Position numbers and translations under genes: made by a program. Under the pieces are notes generated by a model. It saw only the letters and a list, made by a program, of their open reading frames with translations, made no database searches and was not told the origin of the DNA. A DNA stretch of 64,000 nt from Ostrinia nubilalis. Lineage: Eukaryota; Arthropoda; Insecta; Lepidoptera; Crambidae. Numbering within the stretch: position 1 is the first letter of the stretch; each line of letters starts with the position of its first letter. Location of the stretch: assembly GCF_963855985.1 (NCBI RefSeq), contig NC_087119.1:4070001-4134000 (forward strand). Direction: 5' to 3'. Shown piece after piece: positions 60,501-62,929 of this stretch.

Positions 60501-62929
60501 CTTCAACCGCATCGAAGTGGAAGATGCCGGCAAATACTTGTGCTTTGCCAAGAACAGAGTAGCTAACACGTCGGCCACCGCCGAGGTCGTCGTTAGCGGT
60601 ACGTTGCACAACTTTACCCAGATATTATTATAACCACACCATAATCAGTAACCACAATGACAGAGGCATGTAACACCTCAAAAAAGCACAATTTTCATAG
60701 TATTTATAATACGACAGGTTGCGCGATAGTTTTCAGTTAAGTAATAAGTTTTTGCTTGTTACATTAATAAGCTCTCGCTGTTCACAACGCTCAACCTGTG
60801 GTATCATCACGTAATCACAACACCGAATGTACAGTTCAGGTCGCACATAAATGTGAAGGCGCCTGTTCTCGTTTGATTTGCATACCACTGAGATCGACAC
60901 TTGCTTTCCATTTTCATTGAGATGCTTGAGGGTCGAGTTGATTGCATGAATAACCGTCCATAGAGGATACCGATCGCGCGCCGTCAGAGTCGCACGATAA
61001 CGAACAGCACGCGCACGTGGGAGCCGCCGTCCAGCTCAGCTGCAACGTGCAGCAGTCCCCCGCCGGCTTCCGGATTTCGTGGACCAAAGACGGGCGCCCC
61101 CTCCCGCGCTCCGTCCACAAACAACCGGACGGGTCCCTCTACATACGTCTCGCCCAGAAATCCGACAGTGGCCACTACGTCTGCAACATTCAGGACCGAT
61201 ACGGACGCCGAACTAGCAATTACATCAACCTGCACATTGACGGTCAGTGCCCGTAGTTGGAGCTGCGAGGTGCCAAGCTTTGCCTCTAGTAACCAACGCA
61301 TGCTTGTCAATAGATCTTCGCTATTTAGTTGTTGTATTTTGACTAATGATACATTTTATTCATGAGAATTTTTCGCCCATAAAGGTGATGAGGATTGTAA
61401 GGATACACAGTTTCGTTGTTATGACAACACGGGTTGTGTAGACGTAGATCTGCTGTGCGACGGAGTCAGTGATTGTCCGGATAATAGCGACGAAGGGAAC
61501 TGCATTCTTCGGGAGAAGCGGATTCGAAACCGGAACGCGGAATACCGAAATGCGGGTAAATCCATAGGGCAATCCTGCGGTTGTGTTCGTACGATGTGCA
61601 GTATGGGCGTATTTGTTGTTACTAAGCGGTATCTGTATCTACTTTGGCAGCAGTGGAGTATGACGACGTTCGTGATTTGTTATTGTCCATTTGTGTAGTC
61701 TATGTCTATTGTAATATTTTGCGATTATTATTCGATTAGTAAGCAGTATTGATATTTACTTAGTATAAGATAATAATGCTAATTTCATTGCACGGCTTTG
61801 CATGTTCTATAAAACTTATATGAAAGAAAAATGTTGGTGTTGGTGTTTGTTCTCTGTGATATATTTATTGTTGTTAATGGTATAACAATATTATGTCTTC
61901 TAAATTTTACAGGAATAAAGGTAACTAATCACATATTACATTTGCACGAGTTTCGTTTTAATTTCATTGGGGTCTTGGGTTTCATCATTGTCATCTTCCT
62001 CACAATTAAATAATCGAAATTACCTATTTATATTTGCCAAATACATTTTATGTGGGGTAGCTTCAATATTTTGTCAACTTGTTTTTATTTATTACATACC
62101 TACAGCTTTTTTCTTTTGGAGATTATTTAGTTAATGTTTCCACTGCAAAAGCGTATTATTAACTATGAGTAATTATAGGTGGTGAGGTCAGAACCCTAAA
62201 CCTGGTTTCCATCGAGCAACCTCGCAGACAGTACAGAGTGGGTGAGAACGTGGAGGTGCTATGCCGCGCCGGGTCGCGCGAAGTCCGCGTCTACTGGGAG
62301 AGATACGGCACCAGGCAGTTTGTCGAGTCTAGGGTAAGCCACTTTAGAATTTATAAATGCTCTATCTAAGGCACATTTTGATAATTACTCCCGTGACATT
62401 AGGTACTCGATCGTTAGTCCTACAGGAAGCCCGTTGTCCAACAGTTGCGTACATCGTATAATTTTTATTTTTAAATCTTGTTTATTGCACTACGGGACCA
62501 TTCCCATCTCTCGTTCCCACCACTGCAACTCCTGTGTAGCCAGGATCTACAGCTTGACCGCCATAAAAACCCTACCAATGAAGGTCAAGTTTGTTCCGGG
62601 GGAAAGTTAAACTGTCATTGGACCCGCAACGAAATTAAACAGAAGAACATAGGAGTTCGAAATTAAGGTTCGACTTCCCTCCATTGCAAAGCGGATGACA
62701 GGTGACAAACAAAGGTTTTTCTTGCACTACCTTATCTTGCAGTTTGTTTGGTAGTCGGTTTTTTATGTGGTTGGTTTCCAATCGAAATGTTTTCTGCAGA
62801 CGTTCGGAGACGGCGCCATGTTACTGGTGCCCAGCGTGCAGGAGTCGGACGCCGGCCTGTACCGCTGCACCGGCACCGATCCCTACGGCCGCTCTAGCTA
62901 TGAGGACTTCAACCTGGAAGTGATTCCAG
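9464..62929 (+). CDS. trol: Perlecan core protein (basement membrane heparan sulfate proteoglycan), internal part of gene
   Basis: A multi-exon gene for a secreted basement-membrane proteoglycan. Perlecans link laminin, collagen IV and nidogen and store growth factors; the fly homologue is trol. The 56 exons encode, in order, 16 LDLa modules with a Gly/Gln-rich repeat, one Ig, three LDLa, one Ig, three laminin IV domains with laminin-EGF modules, ten Ig domains, one LDLa and one more Ig. This order is diagnostic of insect perlecan. Exon limits come from in-frame domain sequence bounded by AG/GT sites with matching phase; all junctions agree except 15082/15790. The start codon, signal peptide and laminin G domains are not found here, so the gene runs past at least the right edge. 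Many domain exons are symmetric (phase 1-1), which permits cassette splicing. Family assignment is near certain; some individual splice sites are not. Confidence 0.95.
9592..9726 (-). mobile_element. RTE-like LINE 3' fragment, antisense
   Basis: It starts 'catcatcgtcatttcagcc' and continues with 'cataggcctcccccaatg' and 'ggtccagcttgtgggtgg'. These are complements of the 3' coding end (RWTDD...W..LG..Y...W) and ATG-rich tail seen intact at 46606-46830. It lies just downstream of the first LDLa exon's donor. Confidence 0.65.
10103..10213 (+). CDS. trol: Perlecan exon: LDLa module 2
   Basis: Encodes [20 protein letters not shown] then [17 protein letters not shown], a complete six-cysteine module with the D-x-SDE calcium cage. 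111 bp, phase 1-1. Confidence 0.95.
10525..10683 (+). CDS. trol: Perlecan exon: LDLa module 3
   Basis: The module reads [20 protein letters not shown] then [17 protein letters not shown] before gtaagt. The upstream limit is uncertain. The frame is open back to a TAA at 10521, and the only AG giving phase 1 is the weak 'taag' at 10521-10524, which would add about 17 non-domain residues. The 3' end is clear. Confidence 0.8.
10904..11017 (+). CDS. trol: Perlecan exon: LDLa module 4
   Basis: Encodes [20 protein letters not shown] then [17 protein letters not shown], a six-cysteine module. 114 bp, phase 1-1, donor gtaaga. Confidence 0.93.
11278..11385 (+). CDS. trol: Perlecan exon: LDLa module 5, first cysteine missing
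   Basis: With the acceptor tttccag the exon reads [19 protein letters not shown] then [17 protein letters not shown]. Only five of the six cysteines are inside the exon. The same frame upstream, now in the polypyrimidine tract, would read CFP. 108 bp, phase 1-1. Confidence 0.85.
11656..11769 (+). CDS. trol: Perlecan exon: LDLa module 6
   Basis: Encodes [20 protein letters not shown] then [16 protein letters not shown] and a short IY tail. 114 bp, phase 1-1. All six cysteines and the SDE cage are present. Confidence 0.93.
12323..12541 (+). CDS. trol: Perlecan exon: LDLa modules 7 and 8
   Basis: One exon holds two modules, [20 protein letters not shown]... and [20 protein letters not shown].... 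Two acceptors six bases apart (before 12317 and 12323) are both in phase 1, so two extra residues may be included. 219 bp with the downstream site. Confidence 0.93.
12638..12775 (+). CDS. trol: Perlecan exon: LDLa module 9
   Basis: Encodes [20 protein letters not shown] then [18 protein letters not shown] and a VTPKPLSKG linker. 138 bp, phase 1-1, donor gttcag (weak), so a slightly different 3' limit is possible. Confidence 0.88.
13153..13275 (+). CDS. trol: Perlecan exon: LDLa module 10
   Basis: Encodes [20 protein letters not shown] then [19 protein letters not shown]. The calcium cage is unusually acidic (GGEDEED). 123 bp, phase 1-1, donor gtaaat. Confidence 0.9.
13693..14443. mobile_element. 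Long inverted-repeat element (foldback/MITE)
   Basis: Arms 13693-13971 and 14150-14443 are near-complementary over about 280 bp. They start AAAGAAGAACGGTCA and end TGACCGTTCTTCTTTT. A unique centre of about 180 bp separates them. The inner arm ends (GATTATACAGGGTGG) are well conserved. No transposase was seen, so it is non-autonomous. It sits in the intron before LDLa 11. Confidence 0.85.
14651..14774 (+). CDS. trol: Perlecan exon: short LDLa 11 and start of LDLa 12
   Basis: Encodes [20 protein letters not shown] then [11 protein letters not shown], a module with six cysteines but compressed cysteine 1-2 and 2-3 spacing. It continues into [10 protein letters not shown] of the next module. 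Phase 1 to 2; the LDLa 12 module is split by the following intron. Confidence 0.9.
14972..15082 (+). CDS. trol: Perlecan exon: rest of LDLa 12
   Basis: Completes the split module: [19 protein letters not shown] then PDESDELYC, followed by a linker. As written the exon ends in phase 2 (GCC AG|gtaata), but the next recognised exon needs phase 1. The module itself is sound; the tail reading frame is in doubt. Confidence 0.85.
15290..15565. mobile_element. hAT-like non-autonomous DNA transposon with 8-bp TSD
   Basis: The 276-bp element begins CAGTAGCGGCGTAAG and ends CTACGCCACCACTG, giving imperfect terminal inverted repeats. It is flanked by the direct repeat CTGAAAAA (15282-15289 and 15566-15573). 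An 8-bp duplication is typical of hAT insertions. The interior has long G runs and 'cgccccgggtgcca' repeated near both ends. No coding capacity. Confidence 0.85.
15790..15900 (+). CDS. trol: Perlecan exon: LDLa module 13
   Basis: Encodes [20 protein letters not shown] then [16 protein letters not shown]. 111 bp, phase 1-1, with a strong acceptor (ttttctgcttcag) and donor (gtaagt). Confidence 0.94.
16583..16708 (+). CDS. trol: Perlecan exon: LDLa module 14
   Basis: Encodes [20 protein letters not shown] then [18 protein letters not shown] and HTS. Three AG sites (before 16550, 16562 and 16583) all give phase 1, so up to 11 more upstream residues (…VRPSRSPD) may be included. The 3' limit is a gtacca donor. 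Confidence 0.88.
16709..17329 (+). other. Intron, no recognisable content
   Basis: AT-rich sequence ending in a strong ttatttcag acceptor. No open domain frame or repeat was noticed. Confidence 0.6.
17330..18268 (+). CDS. trol: Perlecan exon: LDLa 15 plus Gly/Gln/Tyr/Pro repeat region
   Basis: This 939-bp exon (phase 1-1) starts with LDLa 15 ([20 protein letters not shown]...) and a Thr/Ser-rich linker. A low-complexity region of about 260 residues follows. Early parts are [21 protein letters not shown] and [12 protein letters not shown] units. From 17821 to 18180 there are twelve nearly identical 30-bp units encoding [10 protein letters not shown], then degenerate units to [13 protein letters not shown]. 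The DNA repeat keeps several other frames open, which are shadows. Its function is unknown; such Gly/Gln/Pro repeats occur in flexible or elastic extracellular proteins, so a spacer role is inferred. Confidence 0.93.
17821..18180 (+). repeat. Coding minisatellite, 12 x 30 bp
   Basis: Unit GGTGGTCAATACGGCGGGCA plus ACCAGGACAG, encoding [10 protein letters not shown]. Units differ almost only at silent positions (ggtggt/ggcggt, cag/caa), which suggests recent expansion or gene conversion. Copy number is likely polymorphic. Confidence 0.97.
18493..18615 (+). CDS. trol: Perlecan exon: LDLa module 16
   Basis: Encodes [20 protein letters not shown] then [17 protein letters not shown] and PAG. 123 bp, phase 1-1, donor gtaaga. 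Confidence 0.94.
19327..19380 (+). CDS. trol: Perlecan exon: 54-bp start of Ig domain 1
   Basis: A short symmetric exon encoding [18 protein letters not shown]. It resembles the LKTYP..QT stretch that opens the first perlecan Ig domain in insects. The acceptor gttttcag and donor gtgagt are strong. Confidence 0.85.
19436..19921. mobile_element. MITE with TA-type ends
   Basis: Terminal inverted repeats CTAAAGTACGGCCAAC...AGCGATAC and their complement ending GGCCGTACTTTAG. About 486 bp with no transposase. It lies in the intron between the two parts of Ig 1. Confidence 0.75.
19981..20131. mobile_element. Short hairpin MITE
   Basis: Begins CCCGTATTCACAAAC (after TAACG) and ends GTTTGTGAATACGGGTCTAA, giving terminal inverted repeats of about 17 bp in a 150-bp element. 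Confidence 0.65.
20132..22146 (+). other. Intron stretch, AT-rich
   Basis: Remainder of a 2.8-kb intron. Apart from a small inverted repeat (about 21744-21808, 'atagtccaacg' and 'tttggactat') nothing is recognised. Confidence 0.5.
22147..22280 (+). CDS. trol: Perlecan exon: Ig domain 1, middle
   Basis: Encodes [19 protein letters not shown] then [20 protein letters not shown] and MNQVT, closely matching the perlecan '[13 protein letters not shown]' Ig signature. The acceptor is placed at ctatag (phase 1) because all frames further upstream meet stops. Joined to the previous exon it reads VRNRGDVVF. Ends in phase 0. Confidence 0.88.
22616..22709 (+). CDS. trol: Perlecan exon: Ig domain 1, end
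   Basis: Encodes [20 protein letters not shown] then [11 protein letters not shown], with the D-x-G-x-Y-x-C motif of the Ig F strand. Phase 0 to 1. Confidence 0.93.
22953..23087 (+). CDS. trol: Perlecan exon: LDLa module 17
   Basis: Encodes a VTVRPPQMT linker and [20 protein letters not shown] then [15 protein letters not shown]. 135 bp, phase 1-1. Confidence 0.94.
23517..23765 (+). CDS. trol: Perlecan exon: LDLa modules 18 and 19
   Basis: Two modules in one exon: [20 protein letters not shown]... and [20 protein letters not shown].... All cysteines and SDE cages are present. 249 bp, phase 1-1, donor gtaagt. Confidence 0.95.
23980..24188 (+). CDS. trol: Perlecan exon: Ig domain 2, first part
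   Basis: Encodes [20 protein letters not shown] then [20 protein letters not shown] and [13 protein letters not shown]. It has the B-strand Cys and C-strand Trp. Phase 1 to 0. Confidence 0.94.
24290..24411 (+). CDS. trol: Perlecan exon: Ig domain 2, end, and laminin-EGF start
   Basis: Encodes [20 protein letters not shown], closing the Ig domain, then [10 protein letters not shown], which opens the laminin-type region. Phase 0 to 2. Confidence 0.94.
24631..24850 (+). CDS. trol: Perlecan exon: LE half-module and laminin IV domain 1 start
   Basis: Encodes [20 protein letters not shown], the cysteine-rich start, then the beta-rich laminin IV domain (…[20 protein letters not shown]…). Phase 2 to 0. 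Confidence 0.94.
25227..25406 (+). CDS. trol: Perlecan exon: laminin IV domain 1, middle
   Basis: Encodes [20 protein letters not shown] then [20 protein letters not shown]. The LTSYGG-LRY motif is the hallmark of laminin IV (laminin B) domains. 180 bp, phase 0-0. Confidence 0.95.
25690..25823 (+). CDS. trol: Perlecan exon: laminin IV domain 1, continued
   Basis: Encodes [20 protein letters not shown] then [20 protein letters not shown]. The start is placed after ttggaacag to keep phase 0. Ends in phase 2. Confidence 0.9.
26106..26274 (+). CDS. trol: Perlecan exon: end of laminin IV 1 and LE start
   Basis: Encodes [20 protein letters not shown], the last strands of the domain, then [15 protein letters not shown], which opens an LE module. 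Phase 2 to 0. Confidence 0.94.
26545..26700 (+). mobile_element. Dispersed repeat, copy A
   Basis: Contains 'ggaattcgctgcctgttact', 'gccttttcaaggcgagagtg' and 'cacttacagggcagatatgt'. The same blocks occur in reverse orientation at 45970-46145, so this is a transposed repeat family. Its class is not clear. Confidence 0.65.
26757..26971 (+). CDS. trol: Perlecan exon: LE modules
   Basis: Encodes [20 protein letters not shown] then [20 protein letters not shown] and [16 protein letters not shown], typical of laminin-type EGF repeats. Phase 0 to 2. Confidence 0.95.
27267..27485 (+). CDS. trol: Perlecan exon: LE modules; parent of tandem copies
   Basis: Encodes [20 protein letters not shown], then [10 protein letters not shown] and [20 protein letters not shown] with FYLSNDFR. 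Phase 2 to 2. The last ~100 bp and the donor are repeated ten times downstream. Confidence 0.95.
28246..28356 (+). CDS. Candidate duplicated LE exon copy 1 (111 bp, open)
   Basis: Between ctatagtatag and the gtaact donor the segment is open in phase 2-2: [20 protein letters not shown] then [17 protein letters not shown]. It could be spliced in without a frameshift, but would add only four cysteines (half an LE). Use is unproven. Confidence 0.3.
28417..28527 (+). CDS. Candidate duplicated LE exon copy 2 (111 bp, open)
   Basis: As the copy at 28246, starting after gggcctatag and reading [20 protein letters not shown]. It uses the parent-like codons GTGCAAGGACAACGTG rather than the GTGTAAAGATAACGTA variant. 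Confidence 0.3.
28593..28703 (+). CDS. Candidate duplicated LE exon copy 3 (111 bp, open)
   Basis: Open phase 2-2 segment after ctatagtatag. It carries the GTGTAAAGATAACGTA variant, identical in kind to the copy at 28246. Confidence 0.3.
28769..28879 (+). CDS. Candidate duplicated LE exon copy 4 (111 bp, open)
   Basis: Open phase 2-2 segment with CTCGTGACGGCC (VTAAAHEC), a single change from the other copies, and the parent-like GTGCAAGGACAACGTG. Confidence 0.3.
28940..29050 (+). CDS. Candidate duplicated LE exon copy 5 (111 bp, open)
   Basis: Last copy, open in phase 2-2, with AACTTACAGGGA (DNLQGR) and AATGACTTCAG at its end. Its donor is 272 bp upstream of the next certain exon. Confidence 0.3.
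29323..29592 (+). CDS. trol: Perlecan exon: LE end and laminin IV domain 2 start
   Basis: Encodes [20 protein letters not shown], the cysteine run before the domain, then [17 protein letters not shown] and [20 protein letters not shown]. Phase 2 to 2, acceptor ttatttcaacag. Confidence 0.95.
29593..30218 (+). other. Intron with Helitron-like fragment
   Basis: Near 29887 'aatattataaatgtgaaagt' resembles the start of the Helitron-like family also seen at 58130. The remainder has GC-rich repeats (29640-29710) but no recognised exon. Confidence 0.4.
30219..30333 (+). CDS. trol: Perlecan exon: laminin IV domain 2, middle
   Basis: Encodes [20 protein letters not shown] then [18 protein letters not shown]. 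The V-TSYGG-LRY motif is clear. Phase 2 to 0. Confidence 0.95.
30494..30591 (+). CDS. trol: Perlecan exon: laminin IV domain 2, continued
   Basis: Encodes [20 protein letters not shown] then [12 protein letters not shown]. Phase 0 to 2. Confidence 0.93.
30973..31148. repeat. Inverted repeat ~175 bp (MITE-like)
   Basis: The left arm CGAGCACGTGGAATTTTGGC... and right arm ...CAAAATTCTACGTGCTCG are complementary over about 70 bp. They include 'atcgctcgcgcgtaatta' and its complement. The right arm ends 37 bp before the next exon. Confidence 0.8.
31186..31422 (+). CDS. trol: Perlecan exon: end of laminin IV 2 and LE
   Basis: Encodes [20 protein letters not shown] then [20 protein letters not shown] and [20 protein letters not shown]. 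Phase 2 to 2. Confidence 0.95.
31634..31695. repeat. Short hairpin
   Basis: TTAAAGTGTTAGTTGT and ACAACTAACACTTTAAA flank a small loop around 'ggtatacctacc'. The element is about 60 bp and sits in the intron between LE exons. Confidence 0.65.
31960..32050 (+). CDS. trol: Perlecan exon: LE module
   Basis: Encodes [20 protein letters not shown] then [10 protein letters not shown], a classic LE start (C-x-CNGHS). Phase 2 to 0. Confidence 0.95.
32705..32805 (+). CDS. trol: Perlecan exon: LE module
   Basis: Encodes [20 protein letters not shown] then [13 protein letters not shown]. It has the C-x2-NTAG-x-C-x2-C-x-PG signature. Phase 0 to 2. Confidence 0.96.
32832..32982 (+). mobile_element. RTE-like LINE 3' end
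   Basis: 'gggtggaccgacgatctggt' through 'ccagcagtggacgtcattcg' followed by a (GAAC)n-type tail. In decayed form it encodes the RWTDDLVKV...[17 protein letters not shown]...QQW terminus shared with 46606-46830. Confidence 0.75.
32983..34137 (+). other. Intron, no recognised content
   Basis: AT-rich, with two related 'ctaatttgaaaaag/agagtt' stretches near 33930 and 34090 suggesting a decayed repeat. No exon was seen. Confidence 0.5.
34138..34315 (+). CDS. trol: Perlecan exon: LE module before laminin IV 3
   Basis: Encodes [20 protein letters not shown] then [20 protein letters not shown] and [12 protein letters not shown]. Phase 2 to 0. Confidence 0.95.
34787..34985 (+). CDS. trol: Perlecan exon: laminin IV domain 3 start
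   Basis: Encodes [20 protein letters not shown] then [20 protein letters not shown] and [12 protein letters not shown]. Phase 0 to 1. Confidence 0.94.
35400..35601 (+). mobile_element. Helitron-like non-autonomous element
   Basis: Starts 'ctatatatataaaagaaagt', continues 'actcaagaacggctgaaccg' and 'aggatactttttatcccgtt', and ends 'cgccgggtcagctagt'. This matches the widespread lepidopteran Helitron-like repeats with a CTAGT terminus. Confidence 0.75.
36077..36167. repeat. Short inverted repeat (MITE-like)
   Basis: TGCCACACTGGCGGATTGCAAG and CTTGTAATCCGCCAGTTTGGCA form imperfect arms around a GC-rich centre. Confidence 0.65.
36905..37068 (+). CDS. trol: Perlecan exon: laminin IV domain 3, middle
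   Basis: Encodes [20 protein letters not shown] then [20 protein letters not shown]. The LSYGG motif is kept, and the domain-typical LRY is changed to LQL. Phase 1 to 0. Confidence 0.94.
37309..37527 (+). CDS. trol: Perlecan exon: laminin IV domain 3, end
   Basis: Encodes [20 protein letters not shown] then [20 protein letters not shown] and [11 protein letters not shown]. 219 bp, phase 0-0. Confidence 0.95.
37542..37832 (-). mobile_element. RTE-like LINE fragment, antisense
   Basis: Begins 'catcatcatttcagcaaagg' fifteen bases after the previous donor and continues with 'ggatttccacaacgactgtt'. This resembles the other antisense LINE tails in the window, in more diverged form. It fills most of this 367-bp intron. 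Confidence 0.6.
37895..38081 (+). CDS. trol: Perlecan exon: last LE module
   Basis: Encodes [20 protein letters not shown] then [20 protein letters not shown] and [15 protein letters not shown]. Phase 0 to 1. This is the last laminin-type segment. Confidence 0.96.
38233..38541 (+). CDS. trol: Perlecan exon: Ig-like domain 3 (single exon)
   Basis: Encodes [20 protein letters not shown] then [20 protein letters not shown] and [20 protein letters not shown]. It is a divergent Ig fold with two cysteines; the usual Trp after the first Cys is replaced by Phe. 309 bp, phase 1-1, donor gtagag (weak). Confidence 0.85.
38933..39262 (+). CDS. trol: Perlecan exon: Ig domain 4 (single exon)
   Basis: A Pro/Thr linker ([14 protein letters not shown]) precedes [36 protein letters not shown] and [20 protein letters not shown]. 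330 bp, phase 1-1, so it can be skipped without a frameshift. Confidence 0.95.
39610..39900 (-). mobile_element. RTE-like LINE 3' coding fragment, antisense
   Basis: On the minus strand the sequence decodes to [20 protein letters not shown], then [20 protein letters not shown] and [15 protein letters not shown]. This is the C-terminus typical of insect RTE/CR1-like reverse transcriptase ORFs. It lies inside the intron, ending about 55 bp before the next exon. Confidence 0.8.
39956..40172 (+). CDS. trol: Perlecan exon: Ig domain 5, first part
   Basis: Encodes [20 protein letters not shown] then [20 protein letters not shown] and [10 protein letters not shown]. Phase 1 to 2; the second Cys comes from the next exon. 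Confidence 0.95.
40741..41013. mobile_element. Nested inverted-repeat MITE
   Basis: Outer ends TAATGAGGGTTTTCGCGTTT and AAACGCGAAAACCCTCATTA are perfect inverted repeats. Inside, the hairpin 'ggttatttttgacatatctg...tgtcaaaaataacc' occurs twice, and the block 'acctcgcgtctacgtattg' recurs. It therefore looks like an internally duplicated foldback element. Confidence 0.85.
41729..41920 (+). CDS. trol: Perlecan exon: Ig 5 end and Ig 6 start
   Basis: Encodes [20 protein letters not shown] then [20 protein letters not shown] and GSIDWVR. Phase 2 to 2. Confidence 0.95.
42358..42643 (+). CDS. trol: Perlecan exon: Ig 6 end and Ig 7 start
   Basis: Encodes [20 protein letters not shown] then [20 protein letters not shown] and [20 protein letters not shown] with PQPQIRWRK. 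Phase 2 to 0. Confidence 0.95.
42644..44870 (+). other. 2.2-kb intron with decayed repeats
   Basis: Contains a GC-rich repeat-like block (42695-42770, 'gggggcacggcagtgccccc') and a Helitron-like piece at 43665-43846 ('ttactctttcacgcttaaac' to 'ggggcaaaagccagtaat'). No exon is seen; the part around 44690-44860 is AT-rich. Confidence 0.5.
44871..45021 (+). CDS. trol: Perlecan exon: Ig 7 end
   Basis: Encodes [20 protein letters not shown] then [20 protein letters not shown] and [10 protein letters not shown]. Phase 0 to 1, strong acceptor ctgtctctttcag. Confidence 0.94.
45385..45530. mobile_element. TA-flanked hairpin MITE
   Basis: CTGCTTACACAACAAAAGTG and its complement CACTTTTGTTGTGTAAGCAG form the ends, and TA dinucleotides flank both sides. 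About 146 bp; Tc1/mariner-type by its target site. Confidence 0.8.
45769..45949 (+). CDS. trol: Perlecan exon: Ig domain 8, first part
   Basis: Encodes [20 protein letters not shown] then [20 protein letters not shown] and [13 protein letters not shown]. Phase 1 to 2. Confidence 0.95.
45970..46145 (-). mobile_element. Dispersed repeat, copy B
   Basis: Reverse-orientation copy of the repeat at 26545-26700, including 'ggtacatatctgccctgtaa' and 'gaattccagtccctagct'. It starts 20 bases after the exon donor. Confidence 0.7.
46606..46830 (+). mobile_element. RTE-like LINE 3' end with coding remnant
   Basis: Open for 69 codons: [20 protein letters not shown], then [18 protein letters not shown] and a stop, followed by an (ATG)n-rich tail. 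This is the C-terminus of a non-LTR retrotransposon polyprotein; the 5' part is missing (usual 5' truncation). Confidence 0.85.
46937..47148 (+). CDS. trol: Perlecan exon: Ig 8 end and Ig 9 start
   Basis: Encodes [20 protein letters not shown] then [20 protein letters not shown] and [17 protein letters not shown]. The core Trp expected after the Ig 9 Cys is absent (MVSIK). Phase 2 to 1. Confidence 0.92.
47656..47829 (+). CDS. trol: Perlecan exon: Ig 9 end, two possible donors
   Basis: Encodes [20 protein letters not shown] then [20 protein letters not shown] and GIRVEM. Two GT sites keep phase 1: one after 47808 (CGAG|gtgaca) and one after 47829 (CCCG|gtcagt). The longer form adds seven residues and creates MRGDIGFEP. 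Confidence 0.9.
48919..49018 (+). CDS. trol: Perlecan exon: linker with SGD and Ig 10 start
   Basis: Encodes [20 protein letters not shown] then [13 protein letters not shown]. The Ser-Gly-Asp next to Glu and Asp residues is a plausible glycosaminoglycan attachment site. Phase 1 to 2. Confidence 0.9.
49125..49502. mobile_element. Repeat with 'TAGGGTTCCGTAG' inverted ends
   Basis: 'gtagggttccgtag' near 49138 and 'actacggaaccctaa' near 49486-49500 are inverted ends of a common lepidopteran repeat. A (CAGA)n microsatellite lies at about 49434-49455. Confidence 0.6.
50261..50595. mobile_element. MITE with TAGGCTTG-type ends
   Basis: Starts TAAGGCTTGATTCACACGTA and ends TACGTGTGAAACAAGCCTA, imperfect inverted repeats of about 19 bp. 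The interior is rich in ACC repeats (50450-50520). Confidence 0.65.
50925..51075 (-). mobile_element. RTE-like LINE 3' fragment, antisense
   Basis: 'cgtcgtttcagccaaatgac' then 'aaggcctcccccaaggtttt' and 'cggtccacctagtaggaggc' are complements of the W..LEEAF and GRPP(T)RW segments of the LINE family. Confidence 0.75.
52124..52650. mobile_element. TA-flanked ~527-bp element, copy 1
   Basis: Ends ACTGGTCATCACAAAAATCG and CGATTTTTGTGATGACCAGT are inverted repeats; TA flanks both sides (52122-52123, 52651-52652). The interior shares long blocks with 56080-56608 and 57201-58069 ('cctcactttgggctcacctc'). No transposase, so Tc1/mariner-type non-autonomous. Confidence 0.88.
52893..52995 (+). CDS. trol: Perlecan exon: Ig domain 10, middle
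   Basis: Encodes [20 protein letters not shown] then [14 protein letters not shown]. The core Cys and Trp are present. Phase 2 to 0. Confidence 0.93.
53701..53930 (+). CDS. trol: Perlecan exon: Ig 10 end and Ig 11 start
   Basis: Encodes [20 protein letters not shown] then [20 protein letters not shown] and [20 protein letters not shown]. Phase 0 to 2. Confidence 0.95.
56080..56608. mobile_element. TA-flanked ~529-bp element, diverged copy
   Basis: Ends CACTCAACATCAAATAAACC and ATTTATTTGATGCCGAGTG are inverted repeats of a diverged subfamily, with TA on both sides. The interior matches the copies at 52124 and 57201. Confidence 0.82.
57201..58069. mobile_element. Head-to-head palindromic derivative of TA element
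   Basis: The left half (57201 to about 57650) matches the family in forward orientation. The right half (about 57650-58069) is its reverse complement, so the whole is a palindrome of about 870 bp. It begins CACTGGTCATCACAAAAATC, ends with the complement, and is flanked by TA (57199-57200, 58070-58071). Confidence 0.9.
58130..58336 (+). mobile_element. Helitron-like element end
   Basis: 'ggtatggagttagctgatac', 'cctggattaac' and the terminal 'ccgcggggctcagctagt' match the common lepidopteran Helitron-like repeat family. Confidence 0.65.
60471..60598 (+). CDS. trol: Perlecan exon: Ig 11 end
   Basis: Encodes [20 protein letters not shown] then [20 protein letters not shown]. Phase 2 to 1. Joins the exon at 53701 across the 6.5-kb intron. 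Confidence 0.94.
60964..61242 (+). CDS. trol: Perlecan exon: Ig domain 12 (single exon)
   Basis: Encodes a hydrophilic lead-in ([20 protein letters not shown]), then [20 protein letters not shown] and [20 protein letters not shown]. 279 bp, phase 1-1. The acceptor ccatag has a poor pyrimidine tract. Confidence 0.93.
61385..61555 (+). CDS. trol: Perlecan exon: isolated C-terminal LDLa module with REKR tail
   Basis: Encodes [20 protein letters not shown] then [18 protein letters not shown] and the basic tail [17 protein letters not shown]. It is a complete six-cysteine LDLa far from the N-terminal cluster. 171 bp, phase 1-1, removable in frame. The acceptor cataaag is weak, which suits regulated inclusion. 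Confidence 0.9.
61556..62178 (+). other. Intron, no recognised content
   Basis: AT-rich. An open stretch at 61831-62013 (hydrophobic) has no splice support and is taken as chance. Confidence 0.5.
62179..62333 (+). CDS. trol: Perlecan exon: Ig domain 13, first part
   Basis: Encodes [20 protein letters not shown] then [20 protein letters not shown] and [11 protein letters not shown]. Phase 1 to 0. Confidence 0.94.
62800..62929 (+). CDS. trol: Perlecan exon: Ig domain 13, end
   Basis: Encodes [20 protein letters not shown] then [20 protein letters not shown] and VIP. Phase 0 to 1. It is the last exon seen; coding continues beyond the window. Confidence 0.94.

Noticed and set aside
61831..62013. 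Hydrophobic 60-codon open frame
   Set aside because: Low-complexity AT-rich sequence in an intron with no splice or homology support.
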